From: JAVKMO01 sp031539345
Lineage (GTDB): Bacteria; Bacteroidota; Bacteroidia; Chitinophagales; Chitinophagaceae
Length of the DNA: 64,000 nt
Assembly (NCBI GenBank): GCA_031539345.1
Contig: JAVKMO010000009.1
Span: 20,356 to 84,355 of the forward strand
Direction: 5' to 3'
Made by a program: the position numbers and the translations under genes. Under the pieces are notes generated by a model. That model was given only the letters and a program-made list of their open reading frames with translations, was not told the DNA's origin and did no database searches. Below, piece after piece: positions 53,067 through 62,380 of this stretch (position 1 is its first letter; each line of letters begins with the position of its first letter).

Positions 53067-54866
53067 TTAAGGGGCTTTTAATTCATTTTCTGTAGCTACA
53101 ATTTTTACTTGATGGGCATTAGGCTTGCCAAAATAATTTAAATGTAACTTGTCAAAATATTTTTTTTCATATTCAACACGCTGCGTAAAAGCAACATAAT
53201 TCATGTTTGCAAATTGCGTCCAAGCCACTTCAGACAAAGCCAACAATCTGGGCAATAACATATATTCTAACTGTTTTTTTGATGTAATATATTCTGTCCA
53301 TAAAGCCCCTTGTATTCCCATCAAATGGTTTGCTTTAACACGGTGCATATAAAGTTCTTTTATCGTACTTACTTGTTTAAACGCCAAAGGCTGTTCTGCC
53401 ATATTTGGTGATTGATAATGGTCAAAATAATAATACTCACTATTATTAAGAATAACTTTTCGATTTCCATTCAGTGCCTTGAGTACATTTTTTTCTCCCT
53501 TCCAACACATCAGAATAAAATCTTTGTCCCAAGAATCGCTAAATTCATCGTCCCATAAAATGACCTTTTTATTTGGTACTTGGTGCCGTAGCGTAGAAAA
53601 GAAATAATGTAATAAACCTTTTTCATTGATGCCTAATGCGTTCATTTTTTGTTGGCAAGCAGGGCATTTTTTCCATGCCAGCAATTTAGATTCATCACCA
53701 CCAAGATGGATATAATTAGAGGGAAATAAAGCTCCAATTTCTCGCAATATTGTGCCTATCATATTGTAATTATTTTCTTTTCCTGCACAGACCAAATCAT
53801 CGGTATGCCTCCAGCGTGTTAGCACTTCATACGGTTTTTGAAAGCAAGCCATTTCAGGATAAGACGCAATCATTGCCATGCTATGTCCAGGCAAATCAAC
53901 TTCGGGAATAATTTCAATATTTTTTTCTTGTGCATAACGCACAATTTCTTGTATATCTTTTTGCGTATAAAACCCGTAATGCGGCGTATTGTCTGTTGGA
54001 TAATCGATTTGTAAACGATCTCTGCCAACAATAGTTTCTCTTCGACAAGACCCTATGCTTGTTAGTTTTGGATACGCTTTTATTTCTATACGCCAACCTT
54101 GATCGTCGGTTAAATGAAAATGAAACACATTGATTTTATGAAATGCTAAAATGTCTAAATAAGTTTTAATCACCTCTTTAGAAAAAAAGTGTCTTGCTAC
54201 GTCCAAGTGCATGCCACGGTGTGCAAAGCGTGGTTCATCAATAATGTCTAATCCATAAAACAGTGCTGCTTGCCGTTTTTCTTCAAAATGATGGTTCAAC
54301 AATTGGGTCAAAGAAACAAGCCCATAAAAAAGCCCTTTCATTCCGCCTCTGACAACAATTTGACGAGAAAAAAAATCTGTTTTAATCAGATAATTTTCTC
54401 CCCTCATTTGTTCATCAAATTGAATAAAAATGTTGAATACAGCAAAATCATTGATTTGTTTTTTATGCTTGTATGCAAGATCAATTTTTAAATTTTCAGC
54501 ACAAGGACTATAACGTTTTAAGTATGAACTAATTCCCACTCGAATGGGTGCAGAAACAAAATCATTCTCTTTAGCAAATAGTTGATTGAATTCCGTCGTG
54601 ATATACTTTTTCAAATAAAATGGCATATCTCCGCTAAACACAAATTGTGATTGTCGGTTGATGCAAACAAGTTGTTTATAAATAGTATATGAATTAGGCA
54701 AAGGCGTAATCAACGCTTGTTTATTTCTTTCTAAAAATAAAGAATCGGGGACAAAAACTTTTTTTTGACGTGCAGGGGATAGCCTTTCTGTAGGCTGCTT
54801 ACGAACTGAGATACAGATGACAAATAGAATAAAAAAAACAATGTTATACCGCCACAACCAACGCAT
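53067..54866 (-). CDS. GH20 beta-N-acetylhexosaminidase
   Basis: A 599-residue exported glycoside hydrolase of family 20, releasing terminal N-acetylglucosamine or N-acetylgalactosamine from chitin fragments, glycoproteins or wall material. The N-terminal hydrophobic segment (about 7-21) is a signal or anchor. Residues about 55-205 form the GH20b domain. The barrel begins RFAHRGMHLDVARHFFS with FHFHLTDDQGWRIEI. The catalytic Asp-Glu pair is in HLGGDESKLLAWKKC near residue 390. GALWTEYITSKKQLEYMLLPRL matches the usual C-terminal barrel part. It sits in a run with the S41 protease upstream and GtrA downstream. Confidence 0.92.
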   Translation of the reverse strand: MRWLWRYNIVFFILFVICISVRKQPTERLSPARQKKVFVPDSLFLERNKQALITPLPNSYTIYKQLVCINRQSQFVFSGDMPFYLKKYITTEFNQLFAKENDFVSAPIRVGISSYLKRYSPCAENLKIDLAYKHKKQINDFAVFNIFIQFDEQMRGENYLIKTDFFSRQIVVRGGMKGLFYGLVSLTQLLNHHFEEKRQAALFYGLDIIDEPRFAHRGMHLDVARHFFSKEVIKTYLDILAFHKINVFHFHLTDDQGWRIEIKAYPKLTSIGSCRRETIVGRDRLQIDYPTDNTPHYGFYTQKDIQEIVRYAQEKNIEIIPEVDLPGHSMAMIASYPEMACFQKPYEVLTRWRHTDDLVCAGKENNYNMIGTILREIGALFPSNYIHLGGDESKLLAWKKCPACQQKMNALGINEKGLLHYFFSTLRHQVPNKKVILWDDEFSDSWDKDFILMCWKGEKNVLKALNGNRKVILNNSEYYYFDHYQSPNMAEQPLAFKQVSTIKELYMHRVKANHLMGIQGALWTEYITSKKQLEYMLLPRLLALSEVAWTQFANMNYVAFTQRVEYEKKYFDKLHLNYFGKPNAHQVKIVATENELKAP

Positions 54867-54875
54867 ACGTCTTAC

Positions 54876-56429
54876 TTATTTAACCTTAGAGTTTAATTTA
54901 AATGCCTCTAAAATATTTTTATCTGACTGATATGTAGCACGAAAAACGCCTTGTGGAGAAAAAAGTAAATCTGCTAAACGTTCTTTTAGCAATTGATTGA
55001 TACTGTTTGTTCTTTTCTTCAAATCGACAAACTGTTGTTGATTAATCGTATGCTGAAAAGAAGTTAAAAAGGCTTCAATTTGTTTTGTATTGACATTGAA
55101 ATGATGGAAAAAAGTATCTGCATTTTTATACAGCACTAAAGTTTTTCTATGCTCATTGAAAAAAGTATAGGCATAATTTTGAATGGCAAAAGAATGGCGT
55201 AAAGCATTTGTTAAAGTGTCTTGTTCTTCTTTCACTTGAATATCAGCTTGAATGCCATTTGAACCAAAGATGATTTTTCCTTGTTGCGTTTTAAATGTGT
55301 CTAATAAAATTTTTGCACTATCAGCATGATTCAGAGGAACATAAGAAGGGATTCCATTTTCATTTCTTGAATACTGTTTTTGAATACAACGCCCCGATGG
55401 TGTATAATATTTTGCTACAGTAATTCGTACCATCGCACCATTTTTGAGTTGAAATTGTTCTTGTACCAATCCCTTGCCAAAAGAGTTTTCTCCAACAATT
55501 GTTGCTCTATCCCAGTCTTGTAATGCACCAGCAACCACCTCGCTTGCAGAAGCCGAATATTTATTCATCAATACGGTCAATTGACCTTCTTCAAATAATC
55601 CCTTACGCCTACAACGGTATTGTTTCTCTTTAGAATGAAGCCCTTTTGTATAAACAATCAATTTATCATCAGACAATAATTCGTCTGCAATTTCTACCGC
55701 CTCTTCTAATAATCCACCGCCATTATCTCTTAAATCCAAAATTAAATGCTTGCAATTTTGAGATTTTAAATTTTGTAAAGCCGCAATAAATTCTTTTGCT
55801 GTCGAACCTACAAATTTATCCAATTTAATGTAGCCTGTAACGCTATCTAACATGGTATAAATGGGTACACTTTTCAACGGAATAATATCTCTTACTATGG
55901 TCAAAGATTTTTTTTCTTGATTTCTCAAAATGTGAAGTTGAATTTTTGTGCCGCGTGGTCCTTTAATGTATGGTTTGATATTGCTTTGATGTAAAAGTGT
56001 TTGCGTATCGACTGCGAGCAATTGGTCGCCAACCTGCAAACCCGCTTTTTCAGAAGGTCCTTCAGGCAGCACACGTAATACCAAAGGCGTGTCTTTGAGA
56101 AAAGTGTATTCTATGCCAATACCTTCAAATTTACCATCAAACTCTTCATTGATTTGTTCTACAAATTGAGGTAAAATATAGGTCGAATGAGGATCTAAAC
56201 TTTTGACTAATTCTGCCGTTTTTTCAGCAGTAATGTTCTCTAAATTGACGGTATCAACATATTGGTTGTTAATCAGGTAAACCAATTCATCGAACGAGTT
56301 TTTTTTCGCTGCAATAAAAAATTCTGATGGGTGTCGAATTTCTCGCGACACTTTGTACCCAATAAGCATGCCTATAATGAGCGTAACAGAAAACAAAAGT
56401 GGCAAAAAATATTTAGATGAAGAATTCAT
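54876..56429 (-). CDS. S41 family C-terminal processing protease
   Basis: A 517-residue periplasmic serine protease of the CtpA/Prc type. I chose ATG 56429, which opens the anchor MNSSSKYFLPLLFSVTLIIGMLIGYKV and lies 5 bp after the LptF/G stop. The longer frame is inside that gene. There is a PDZ domain at about 85-170 (FEGIGIEYTF, GPSEKAGLQVGDQLLAVD). The catalytic Ser is in NKYSASASEVVAGALQDW and the catalytic Lys in GENSFGKGLVQE, followed by RITVAKYYTPSGRCIQ. Such proteases trim or degrade envelope proteins. Same operon as the GH20 and LptF/G-like genes. Confidence 0.93.
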   Translation of the reverse strand: MNSSSKYFLPLLFSVTLIIGMLIGYKVSREIRHPSEFFIAAKKNSFDELVYLINNQYVDTVNLENITAEKTAELVKSLDPHSTYILPQFVEQINEEFDGKFEGIGIEYTFLKDTPLVLRVLPEGPSEKAGLQVGDQLLAVDTQTLLHQSNIKPYIKGPRGTKIQLHILRNQEKKSLTIVRDIIPLKSVPIYTMLDSVTGYIKLDKFVGSTAKEFIAALQNLKSQNCKHLILDLRDNGGGLLEEAVEIADELLSDDKLIVYTKGLHSKEKQYRCRRKGLFEEGQLTVLMNKYSASASEVVAGALQDWDRATIVGENSFGKGLVQEQFQLKNGAMVRITVAKYYTPSGRCIQKQYSRNENGIPSYVPLNHADSAKILLDTFKTQQGKIIFGSNGIQADIQVKEEQDTLTNALRHSFAIQNYAYTFFNEHRKTLVLYKNADTFFHHFNVNTKQIEAFLTSFQHTINQQQFVDLKKRTNSINQLLKERLADLLFSPQGVFRATYQSDKNILEAFKLNSKVK

Positions 56430-56434
56430 ACATG

Positions 56435-57541
56435 TTATTGTTGAGATTTTTTGTAAAAATACAAAGTAACAAAAAGGAAAATAATATTGGGCAACCAAGC
56501 TGCTAATAAAGGCGATAACCCAGAATTAACTGAAAACACTGTAGAAAATCGGTCTAAAACAACATAGATTGCTGAAATAAGGAGTGCAACCGCAAGATGG
56601 ATACCTGACCCACCACGTATTTTTTTTGACGAAATAATTGCTGCAATCAAACTTAAAATAATGATAGAAAATGGCGTTGCGTCTCGTTTGTAATATTCAA
56701 TTTTATATTGATTGATTTGCCCCGACCCTTTTAATTCCTCTTGTGCAATTTTTGTTTTTAACGCCGATGTACTTAGTTTTTCTTTTAAGTAAAAATCATA
56801 ACTCAAATCACTTGGTTGTAAAAACGTACGAAAAATAGTGCTGTCTTGATAAGAAATCGTATGCCCTAATGAAGATATTTTTCTATTCATCAGGTGCTTC
56901 AATAACCACACATTTCTTAGCGTGTCCCACACCATACTATCAGCCCGACTAATGCTCGTTAAATGCGAATTTTTATTTTCATAAAAACTCACTTCTGTTG
57001 CAATTTTTGTTTGCACATTATAGGATTTTAATTCTAAGGTTAGGTTAGAATCTACCTTCATAGAATAATTATTCAGCGAAGTATAAGGCGGCCTTCCATC
57101 AACATATTGAATCAAAAAAGCAGCTTTCTTTTTATTCAAATAAGGAATCAATTCAAAATTAGCAAACCAGGCAATGGTTGCTATCAATACGCTGCCAAAA
57201 AAATATGGTTTTAAAATTTGCAATAAACTAATGCCCGAAGAAAACATGGGAATAAATTCTGTTTTACCTGCAAGTTTAGACGTAAAAAGAACCGTTGCGA
57301 TGAATACAAATATCGGCAACAACAAATTGATAATATGCGGAACGAACGCCAAATAATAACCCACAATTTGTTTTTTAGACAAATCAGGATTGGCAAAATT
57401 GTCTGTTTTTTCACTGTAATCTATTGCAACAGAAATGACAATAAATAAAAAAATGAGATAAAAAACAGTCGTTAAATAATTTTTGATTAAATATTTATCA
57501 ATGATACTTAAACGAAAAAAACGGCGAAGCGAGGCGGTCAT
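56435..57541 (-). CDS. LptF/LptG family permease
   Basis: A 368-residue inner-membrane permease of the YjgP/YjgQ (LptF/LptG) family that, with LptB, extracts lipopolysaccharide from the inner membrane. Six hydrophobic helices are seen, three before (about 15-125) and three after (about 285-360) a periplasmic beta-rich domain. Family motifs are IDKYLIKNYLTTVFYLI near the start and FFGSVLIATIAWFANFELIPYLNKKKA. Which of the two paralogues it is cannot be told here. An LptE-like gene is present at 62.4 kb, fitting the same pathway. It starts 6 bp after tgt. Confidence 0.88.
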   Translation of the reverse strand: MTASLRRFFRLSIIDKYLIKNYLTTVFYLIFLFIVISVAIDYSEKTDNFANPDLSKKQIVGYYLAFVPHIINLLLPIFVFIATVLFTSKLAGKTEFIPMFSSGISLLQILKPYFFGSVLIATIAWFANFELIPYLNKKKAAFLIQYVDGRPPYTSLNNYSMKVDSNLTLELKSYNVQTKIATEVSFYENKNSHLTSISRADSMVWDTLRNVWLLKHLMNRKISSLGHTISYQDSTIFRTFLQPSDLSYDFYLKEKLSTSALKTKIAQEELKGSGQINQYKIEYYKRDATPFSIIILSLIAAIISSKKIRGGSGIHLAVALLISAIYVVLDRFSTVFSVNSGLSPLLAAWLPNIIFLFVTLYFYKKSQQ

Positions 57542-57547
57542 TTTGGG

Positions 57548-58681
57548 TTACAATCTTTGTGTAATAATGTCTAAAATATTTGTTTTCCAAGAAGAAAAAT
57601 TATTGTTTACAATTTGAATGCGAGCTTGTTTCACAAGGTGTAAATAAAAAGCTAAGTTTTGCATACTCGCAATTTGTAATGCTAACAATTCATTGCTCAT
57701 AAACAAATGTCTTAAATAAGATTTTGAATAATGCAAACTCAATGGAGCATTCGTCAAACCTTCGTCTATGGGACTAAAATCATTCTTCCATTTTTGATTT
57801 GTAATATTAATAATGCCTTGTGTTGTAAACAACATGCCATTTCTGCCATTGCGTGTAGGCATCACACAATCAAACATATCAATGCCCAACTCGATACAAT
57901 TCAAAATGTTTTTTGGTGTGCCAACCCCCATTAAATAGCGCGGTTTATTTGTCGGTAAATGTTCGCAACATAAATTCGTCATTTCATACATGGTTTGTTC
58001 ATCTTCTCCAACACTCAAGCCACCAATCGCATAACCCACTTGATTTTTTTCTGCTACATACAAACACGATTCTTTGCGTAAATCTGCAAACACGCTGCCT
58101 TGAACAATAGGAAAAAAAAGTTGTTCGTAACCATATAAAGGCTGATTGGCAACATTGTCTTGAATACACTCATCTAACCAACGATGCGTTTTTTTGAGCG
58201 ACTGTTTTGCATAAGCATAATCACAAGGATAAGGAGTACATTCATCAAACGCCATCATAATGTCAGCACCAATGTGGCGTTGAATATTCATTACGCTACG
58301 CGGTGAAAAAAAATGTTTTGAACCGTCAATATGTGATTGAAAGCTAACGCCCTCTTCGGTTATTTTTCTTATTTTTTGTAAAGAGAAAACTTGAAATCCG
58401 CCACTATCTGTCAAAATAGGTTTGTTCCAGTTTTGAAATTTGTGTAAGCCTTGCGAAGATAAAAAGGTATCGATGCCAGGTCGCAAATAAAGATGATATG
58501 TATTGCCCAAAATAATTTGCGAACCAATTTGGTGAAGCTGAAATGCATTTAATGATTTGACCGTGCCTTGTGTGCCTACAGGCATAAAAATAGGCGTTTC
58601 TATTTGACCATGTGCTGTTTGTAAAATGCCAGCACGGGCTTGAGAATGTGCGTCTTGATGTTGAAGTGTAAAAAGGGACAT
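57548..58681 (-). CDS. tgt: Queuine/preQ1 tRNA-ribosyltransferase
   Basis: Tgt exchanges guanine-34 for preQ1 in tRNAs with GUN anticodons. The 377-residue chain has GNTYHLYLRPG, the active-site Asp in ILTDSGGFQVFSL (near residue 92) and the nucleophile region MFDCVMPTRNGRNG (Asp near 267). The usual cysteine zinc cluster after DFSPID is absent here, being replaced by EGLTNAPLSLHYSKSYLRHL; to my knowledge this loss is general in Bacteroidota Tgt and not a defect. First gene of the operon with LptF/G, protease, GH20 and GtrA. The 297 bp upstream, shared with the divergent nuoD, show no other gene. Confidence 0.94.
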   Translation of the reverse strand: MSLFTLQHQDAHSQARAGILQTAHGQIETPIFMPVGTQGTVKSLNAFQLHQIGSQIILGNTYHLYLRPGIDTFLSSQGLHKFQNWNKPILTDSGGFQVFSLQKIRKITEEGVSFQSHIDGSKHFFSPRSVMNIQRHIGADIMMAFDECTPYPCDYAYAKQSLKKTHRWLDECIQDNVANQPLYGYEQLFFPIVQGSVFADLRKESCLYVAEKNQVGYAIGGLSVGEDEQTMYEMTNLCCEHLPTNKPRYLMGVGTPKNILNCIELGIDMFDCVMPTRNGRNGMLFTTQGIINITNQKWKNDFSPIDEGLTNAPLSLHYSKSYLRHLFMSNELLALQIASMQNLAFYLHLVKQARIQIVNNNFSSWKTNILDIITQRL

Positions 58682-58978
58682 TGTTATTTTTAATCGTCTT
58701 TAAAAAAAAGTAAATCCACACGAAATAAACCACGAATTGCTTTTGGCACGATGATATTTTTTTATAGCAAAAAATCATGCTTTATTACAAAGACTTTTTA
58801 ACGATGATAGGAGTGCTTTTTCACAAAATAAAAATGAGTTCATTTGACTACTCACATCATCTTAATTACGTTTAAATTTTCCCTAAACGGCATGTGAAAA
58901 AAAATATCTTTCCACAGTTGCTGTCTCACTCTCAATGCAACAGAAAAAAAACTCCATAACGATAAACGATTCTTTTTT

Positions 58979-60190
58979 ATGCAAACGCATATTTCACTAC
59001 CACAAGGTTCAATTGAAAAAAACACAACGACTTTAAATTTAGGTCCTACCCATCCGGCTACACACGGCGTTTTTCAAAACATTTTAGAAATGGATGGCGA
59101 ACGCATTATTAGTGCAGAATCTACCATTGGTTATATTCATCGTGCATTTGAAAAATTAGCTGAAAGACGCTCCTACTACCAAATTACGCCAATTACAGAT
59201 CGCTTAAATTATTGCTCATCACCATTAAATAATATGGGTTGGCACCTTACGTGTGAAAAATTATTTCAAATTAAAATACCCAAACGTGTAGAATATCTTC
59301 GAATTATCATTATGGAGCTTGCGCGTATTGCAGACCATTTAATTTGTAATTCGATTGTTGGCGTAGACACAGGTGCTTATACGGGCTTTTTATATGTATT
59401 TCAATACCGAGAATTGATTTATGAAATTTACGAAGAAGTCTGCGGCTCTCGGCTAACAACAAATATTGGACGCATTGGTGGCTTTGAAAGAAATTTTACC
59501 AATACGGCATTTCAAAAAATAGAAAAATTTTTAGCTGAATATCCAGCTGTTTTAAAAGAATTTGAAAATCTATTTACACGCAATAGAATTTTTGTTGACA
59601 GAACAAAAGGGACAGGGGCAATTAGTGCAGAACGAGCTTTAAATTATGGCTTTACGGGTCCAAATTTAAGAGCTACGGGAATTGATTATGACTTGCGTGT
59701 ACAACAACCGTATAGCAGTTATGAAGACTTTGATTTTTCAATTCCTGTAGGCAAAACAGGCGACAACTATGACAGATTTTTAGTTCGTAATGCAGAAATG
59801 TGGCAATCTCTTCGCATTATTGAGCAAGCGTATAAAAAAATACAAAGCATGGATGCTAACGTTTTTCATGCCGATGTGCCAGAATATTATTTGCCAGAAA
59901 AACAAGCTGTTTATACAAAAATGGAACAACTCATTTATCACTTTAAAATCATTATGGGTGAAGTGCATGTTCCAAAAGGAGAAATCTATAACGCTATTGA
60001 AGCGGCGAATGGAGAGTTAGGATTTTATCTTATCAGCGATGGAGGTAGAAGCCCGTATCGACTGCATTTTAGAAGACCTTGCTTTATTTATTATCAAGCC
60101 TTCACAGAAATTGTTAAAGACAAAATGTTGAGTGATGCGATTATTACGATGAGTAGCCTGAATTTAATTGCTGGCGAATTAGACGCATAA
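58979..60190 (+). CDS. nuoD: NADH-quinone oxidoreductase subunit D
   Basis: The 49-kDa peripheral-arm subunit of respiratory complex I, next to the quinone site. The 403-residue protein has LNLGPTHPATHGVFQ (about 19-33), the IGYIHRAFEKLAE segment (about 50-62), DRLNYCSSPLNNMGW and the C-terminal LISDGGRSPYRLHFRRPCF with SSLNLIAGELDA. It is followed by nuoE after 41 bp. Subunits A, B and C are not upstream and F is not downstream, so the complex I genes are split in this genome. Confidence 0.95.
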   Translation: MQTHISLPQGSIEKNTTTLNLGPTHPATHGVFQNILEMDGERIISAESTIGYIHRAFEKLAERRSYYQITPITDRLNYCSSPLNNMGWHLTCEKLFQIKIPKRVEYLRIIIMELARIADHLICNSIVGVDTGAYTGFLYVFQYRELIYEIYEEVCGSRLTTNIGRIGGFERNFTNTAFQKIEKFLAEYPAVLKEFENLFTRNRIFVDRTKGTGAISAERALNYGFTGPNLRATGIDYDLRVQQPYSSYEDFDFSIPVGKTGDNYDRFLVRNAEMWQSLRIIEQAYKKIQSMDANVFHADVPEYYLPEKQAVYTKMEQLIYHFKIIMGEVHVPKGEIYNAIEAANGELGFYLISDGGRSPYRLHFRRPCFIYYQAFTEIVKDKMLSDAIITMSSLNLIAGELDA

Positions 60191-60231
60191 AATAAAGATG
60201 ATTTTTTACACCAATTTGTATCAATAAAAAT

Positions 60232-60729
60232 ATGAAACAACCTTTCGTTTTTAACCCAAGCAACGAAGCACTCATTCAACAAATGATGAGTCGCTACCCT
60301 CAAGGAAAACAAAAAAGTGCCTTGATACCCATTCTTCATCTTGCCCAAGAACAGAATAGTTATTTGTCTGACGAGGCAATGAACGAAGTTGCCCGAATAC
60401 TCAATATTAAACCAATAGAAGTCTATGAAGTGGCTACATTTTACTCGATGTTTCACTTAACCCCTGTTGGCGAATATGTATTTGAAATTTGTAGAACAGG
60501 ACCTTGTATGTTGAAAGGGTCTGATGAAATTATTCAATATGTGCAGAAAAAATTAAACATTAAAATCAATGAAACAACCGCAGACAAAAAATTCACACTC
60601 AAAGTTGTAGAATGTTTAGGTGCATGCGGATACGCTCCTGTTATGCAAGTGGGCAAGCACTACAAAGAATTTTTAACAAAAGAAAAAATTGACCATATCA
60701 TAGATACCTACATCCATCATACAAATTGA
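60232..60729 (+). CDS. nuoE: NADH-quinone oxidoreductase subunit E
   Basis: The 24-kDa subunit of complex I carrying the N1a [2Fe-2S] cluster. The 165-residue protein has all four cysteine ligands in the usual two pairs: CRTGPCML (about residues 87-94) and CLGACGYAP (about 128-136). VYEVATFYSMFHLTPVGEY precedes the first pair. Normal length. It follows nuoD and is not followed by nuoF, which normally comes next in this group. The next gene encodes an unrelated isomerase. Confidence 0.94.
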   Translation: MKQPFVFNPSNEALIQQMMSRYPQGKQKSALIPILHLAQEQNSYLSDEAMNEVARILNIKPIEVYEVATFYSMFHLTPVGEYVFEICRTGPCMLKGSDEIIQYVQKKLNIKINETTADKKFTLKVVECLGACGYAPVMQVGKHYKEFLTKEKIDHIIDTYIHHTN

Positions 60730-60759
60730 TTTTTTTTCATATTTAAAACAATCATTGCC

Positions 60760-61605
60760 ATGAATAGAAAAACCTTCTTGTCGAATATGATAGGCACAGT
60801 TGCCTTATTGAGCATGCCTAACAATATTGAAGCCTTGGCTCGCAAAAAAAAATACCCAATTGGCATTCAGCTATGGAGTGTAAAAGAAGATATGGCAAAA
60901 GACCCCATGAACACACTCATAGAAATTTCTAAAATGAGCTATCAATACGTAGAAAGTTTTGATGGTGAAAAAGGAATGTTTTGGGGGCATAAGCCCAAAG
61001 AATTTAAACAGCTTTTAAAAGATTTAAACTTGAAAATTTTATCCAGCCATGTAGACATAACAAAAGACTTTGAGAAAAAAGCAGAGGCAGCAAAAGAGGC
61101 TGGGCTCAAATACCTTATTTGTCCGTTCATTGGAGTACAAAAAGATTTAGATGGATACAAAAAAGCTGCAGAACAATTTAATCGTTGTGGAGAGATTTGT
61201 ACTAAAAATGGTATTCGTTTTGGATATCACAACCATAGCTATTCATTTACTTTACAAGAAGGTCAATACCCTCAAGATATTATGATGAAAGAAACTGACC
61301 CCAATTTGGTCGATTTTGAAATGGATATTTATTGGGTTATTGTGGCTGGACAAAATCCTATTGAATGGATAAATAAACATCCTCACCGCTTTAAATTATG
61401 CCACGTCAAAGACAGAGAACACGATGCGACAGATAATTTTGCTTCTTGCATACTCGGAAATGGCACTATCGATTACCCAAGTATATTGTCACAATTAAAA
61501 GAAAAAGATGTAAAACACTTTATTGTTGAACAAGAAAAATTTGCAGAAGGTAGCCGTTTAATGTGCATAGAAAAAGACGGGCAGGTGTTGCAACGGTGGT
61601 TGTAA
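60760..61605 (+). CDS. Exported sugar phosphate isomerase/epimerase-like TIM-barrel protein
   Basis: A 281-residue protein with an N-terminal signal that looks Tat- or Sec-like (MNRKTFLSNMIGTVALLSM, then a cleavage region before KKKYPIGIQLW). The rest is a xylose-isomerase-like TIM barrel, with metal-site-type residues in ILSSHVD (about 94-100), GYHNHSYSF (about 155-163), VDFEMDIYWV (about 186-195) and FKLCHVKDRE (about 212-221), and Glu in FIVEQEKFA. The family covers many sugar epimerases, and the substrate is unknown. It lies 30 bp after nuoE but is unlikely to be a part of complex I. Confidence 0.88.
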   Translation: MNRKTFLSNMIGTVALLSMPNNIEALARKKKYPIGIQLWSVKEDMAKDPMNTLIEISKMSYQYVESFDGEKGMFWGHKPKEFKQLLKDLNLKILSSHVDITKDFEKKAEAAKEAGLKYLICPFIGVQKDLDGYKKAAEQFNRCGEICTKNGIRFGYHNHSYSFTLQEGQYPQDIMMKETDPNLVDFEMDIYWVIVAGQNPIEWINKHPHRFKLCHVKDREHDATDNFASCILGNGTIDYPSILSQLKEKDVKHFIVEQEKFAEGSRLMCIEKDGQVLQRWL

Positions 61606-61640
61606 ATTCGTTACCTCCAAAAATAAAAAAAAGAAATATT

Positions 61641-61669
61641 TTGTAAAGCTATGTTCTTTCCTATTTTCG
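61641..61669 (+). promoter_or_regulatory. Candidate Bacteroidota-type promoter for the tRNA-Asp/tRNA-Gln pair
   Basis: TTG at 61641-61643 and TATTTTCG at 61662-61669, separated by 18 bases, resemble the TTG / TAnnTTTG promoter elements of the phylum (one mismatch in the second box). The tRNA-Asp gene begins 40 bp further on. This is a match by eye only. Confidence 0.4.
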
Positions 61670-61708
61670 GCATCTTCAAAAAAACAATAGTCGTTCTTTG
61701 ATTTGTTT

Positions 61709-61782
61709 GGATCGGTAGTTCAGTTGGTTAGAACGCTGCCCTGTCACGGCAGAGGTCGCGGGTTCGAGTCCCGTCCGGTCCG
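61709..61782 (+). tRNA. tRNA-Asp (anticodon GTC)
   Basis: Cloverleaf with acceptor GGATCGG/CCGGTCC (one G-T pair), anticodon stem CTGCC/GGCAG around loop CTGTCAC (anticodon GTC), T-stem CGCGGG with CCCG around TTCGAGT, and discriminator G. CCA is not encoded. A tRNA-Gln gene follows 17 bp later. Confidence 0.95.
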
Positions 61783-61799
61783 CACAACAAATTTGTTTT

Positions 61800-61871
61800 T
61801 AGCCTTATAGTATAGTGGTAGTACAACAGATTTTGATTCTGTCCGCCTAGGTTCGAATCCTGGTAAGGCTA
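61800..61871 (+). tRNA. tRNA-Gln (anticodon TTG)
   Basis: Cloverleaf with perfect acceptor TAGCCTT/AAGGCTA, anticodon stem ACAGA/TCTGT around loop TTTTGAT (anticodon TTG) and the TTCGAAT T-loop. CCA is not encoded. It is probably transcribed together with the tRNA-Asp gene just upstream. Confidence 0.94.
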
Positions 61872-61905
61872 CATTTTGAAGTTTTTTCAATTCGTCTTTC
61901 TACAC

Positions 61906-62184
61906 TTAATTTTTGTGTATTAAAAAAATCAACTCACTGCTGATTTCTTTTTTTTGATAAAGGCTTTTTACTGTTTTTATATCTGTCATTACTTTTCTTT
62001 TAGAAATATTGAAATACAGAAAAGTTTGATATTCAACCGTCATCATCAACGTGTTTTTCAATAAATTTGTAGTATCATACAAATTATCTTTTAATCGGTC
62101 ATGACCAGCATCAACAATTTCTTCATATTCTCGAATTTGGTTTTGCTGATAAAAAGCAAGAAGAATATTTTGTATTAAAAACAT
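61906..62184 (-). CDS. Small hypothetical protein
   Basis: A 92-residue reading frame with no recognised family. It is mostly helical in character and rich in Glu, Lys and Tyr (QIREYEEIVDAGHDRLKDN). Support for it being real: upstream on the minus strand a TTGG lies about 14-15 bases before TATTTTTG, close to the phylum's promoter boxes, and the frame spans most of the gap between tRNA-Gln and lptE. Against: short and of ordinary composition. Treat as tentative. Confidence 0.45.
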   Translation of the reverse strand: MFLIQNILLAFYQQNQIREYEEIVDAGHDRLKDNLYDTTNLLKNTLMMTVEYQTFLYFNISKRKVMTDIKTVKSLYQKKEISSELIFLIHKN

Positions 62185-62380
62185 GAGAATAATATTTTAA
62201 CCAAAAATAAAAAAATAGTTTACCAATAGGCTGATCGATTGATATTTATCAATTTTTTATGCCTTGGGAGGATTTTATTTTTGGAATACAAGAGAACTTT
62301 TTCTATCTATATCGTTTGGCTCAAAACATTAACTTAGGCGAATATTTTTTATATACATAAGTTTTTGAGTTATTTTTTAT

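Noticed and set aside
57548..57790. Loss of the cysteine zinc cluster in Tgt
   Set aside because: The C-x-C-x2-C ligands are missing, but from memory Bacteroides Tgt proteins lack them in the same way, so this is a lineage trait and not a defect or novelty.
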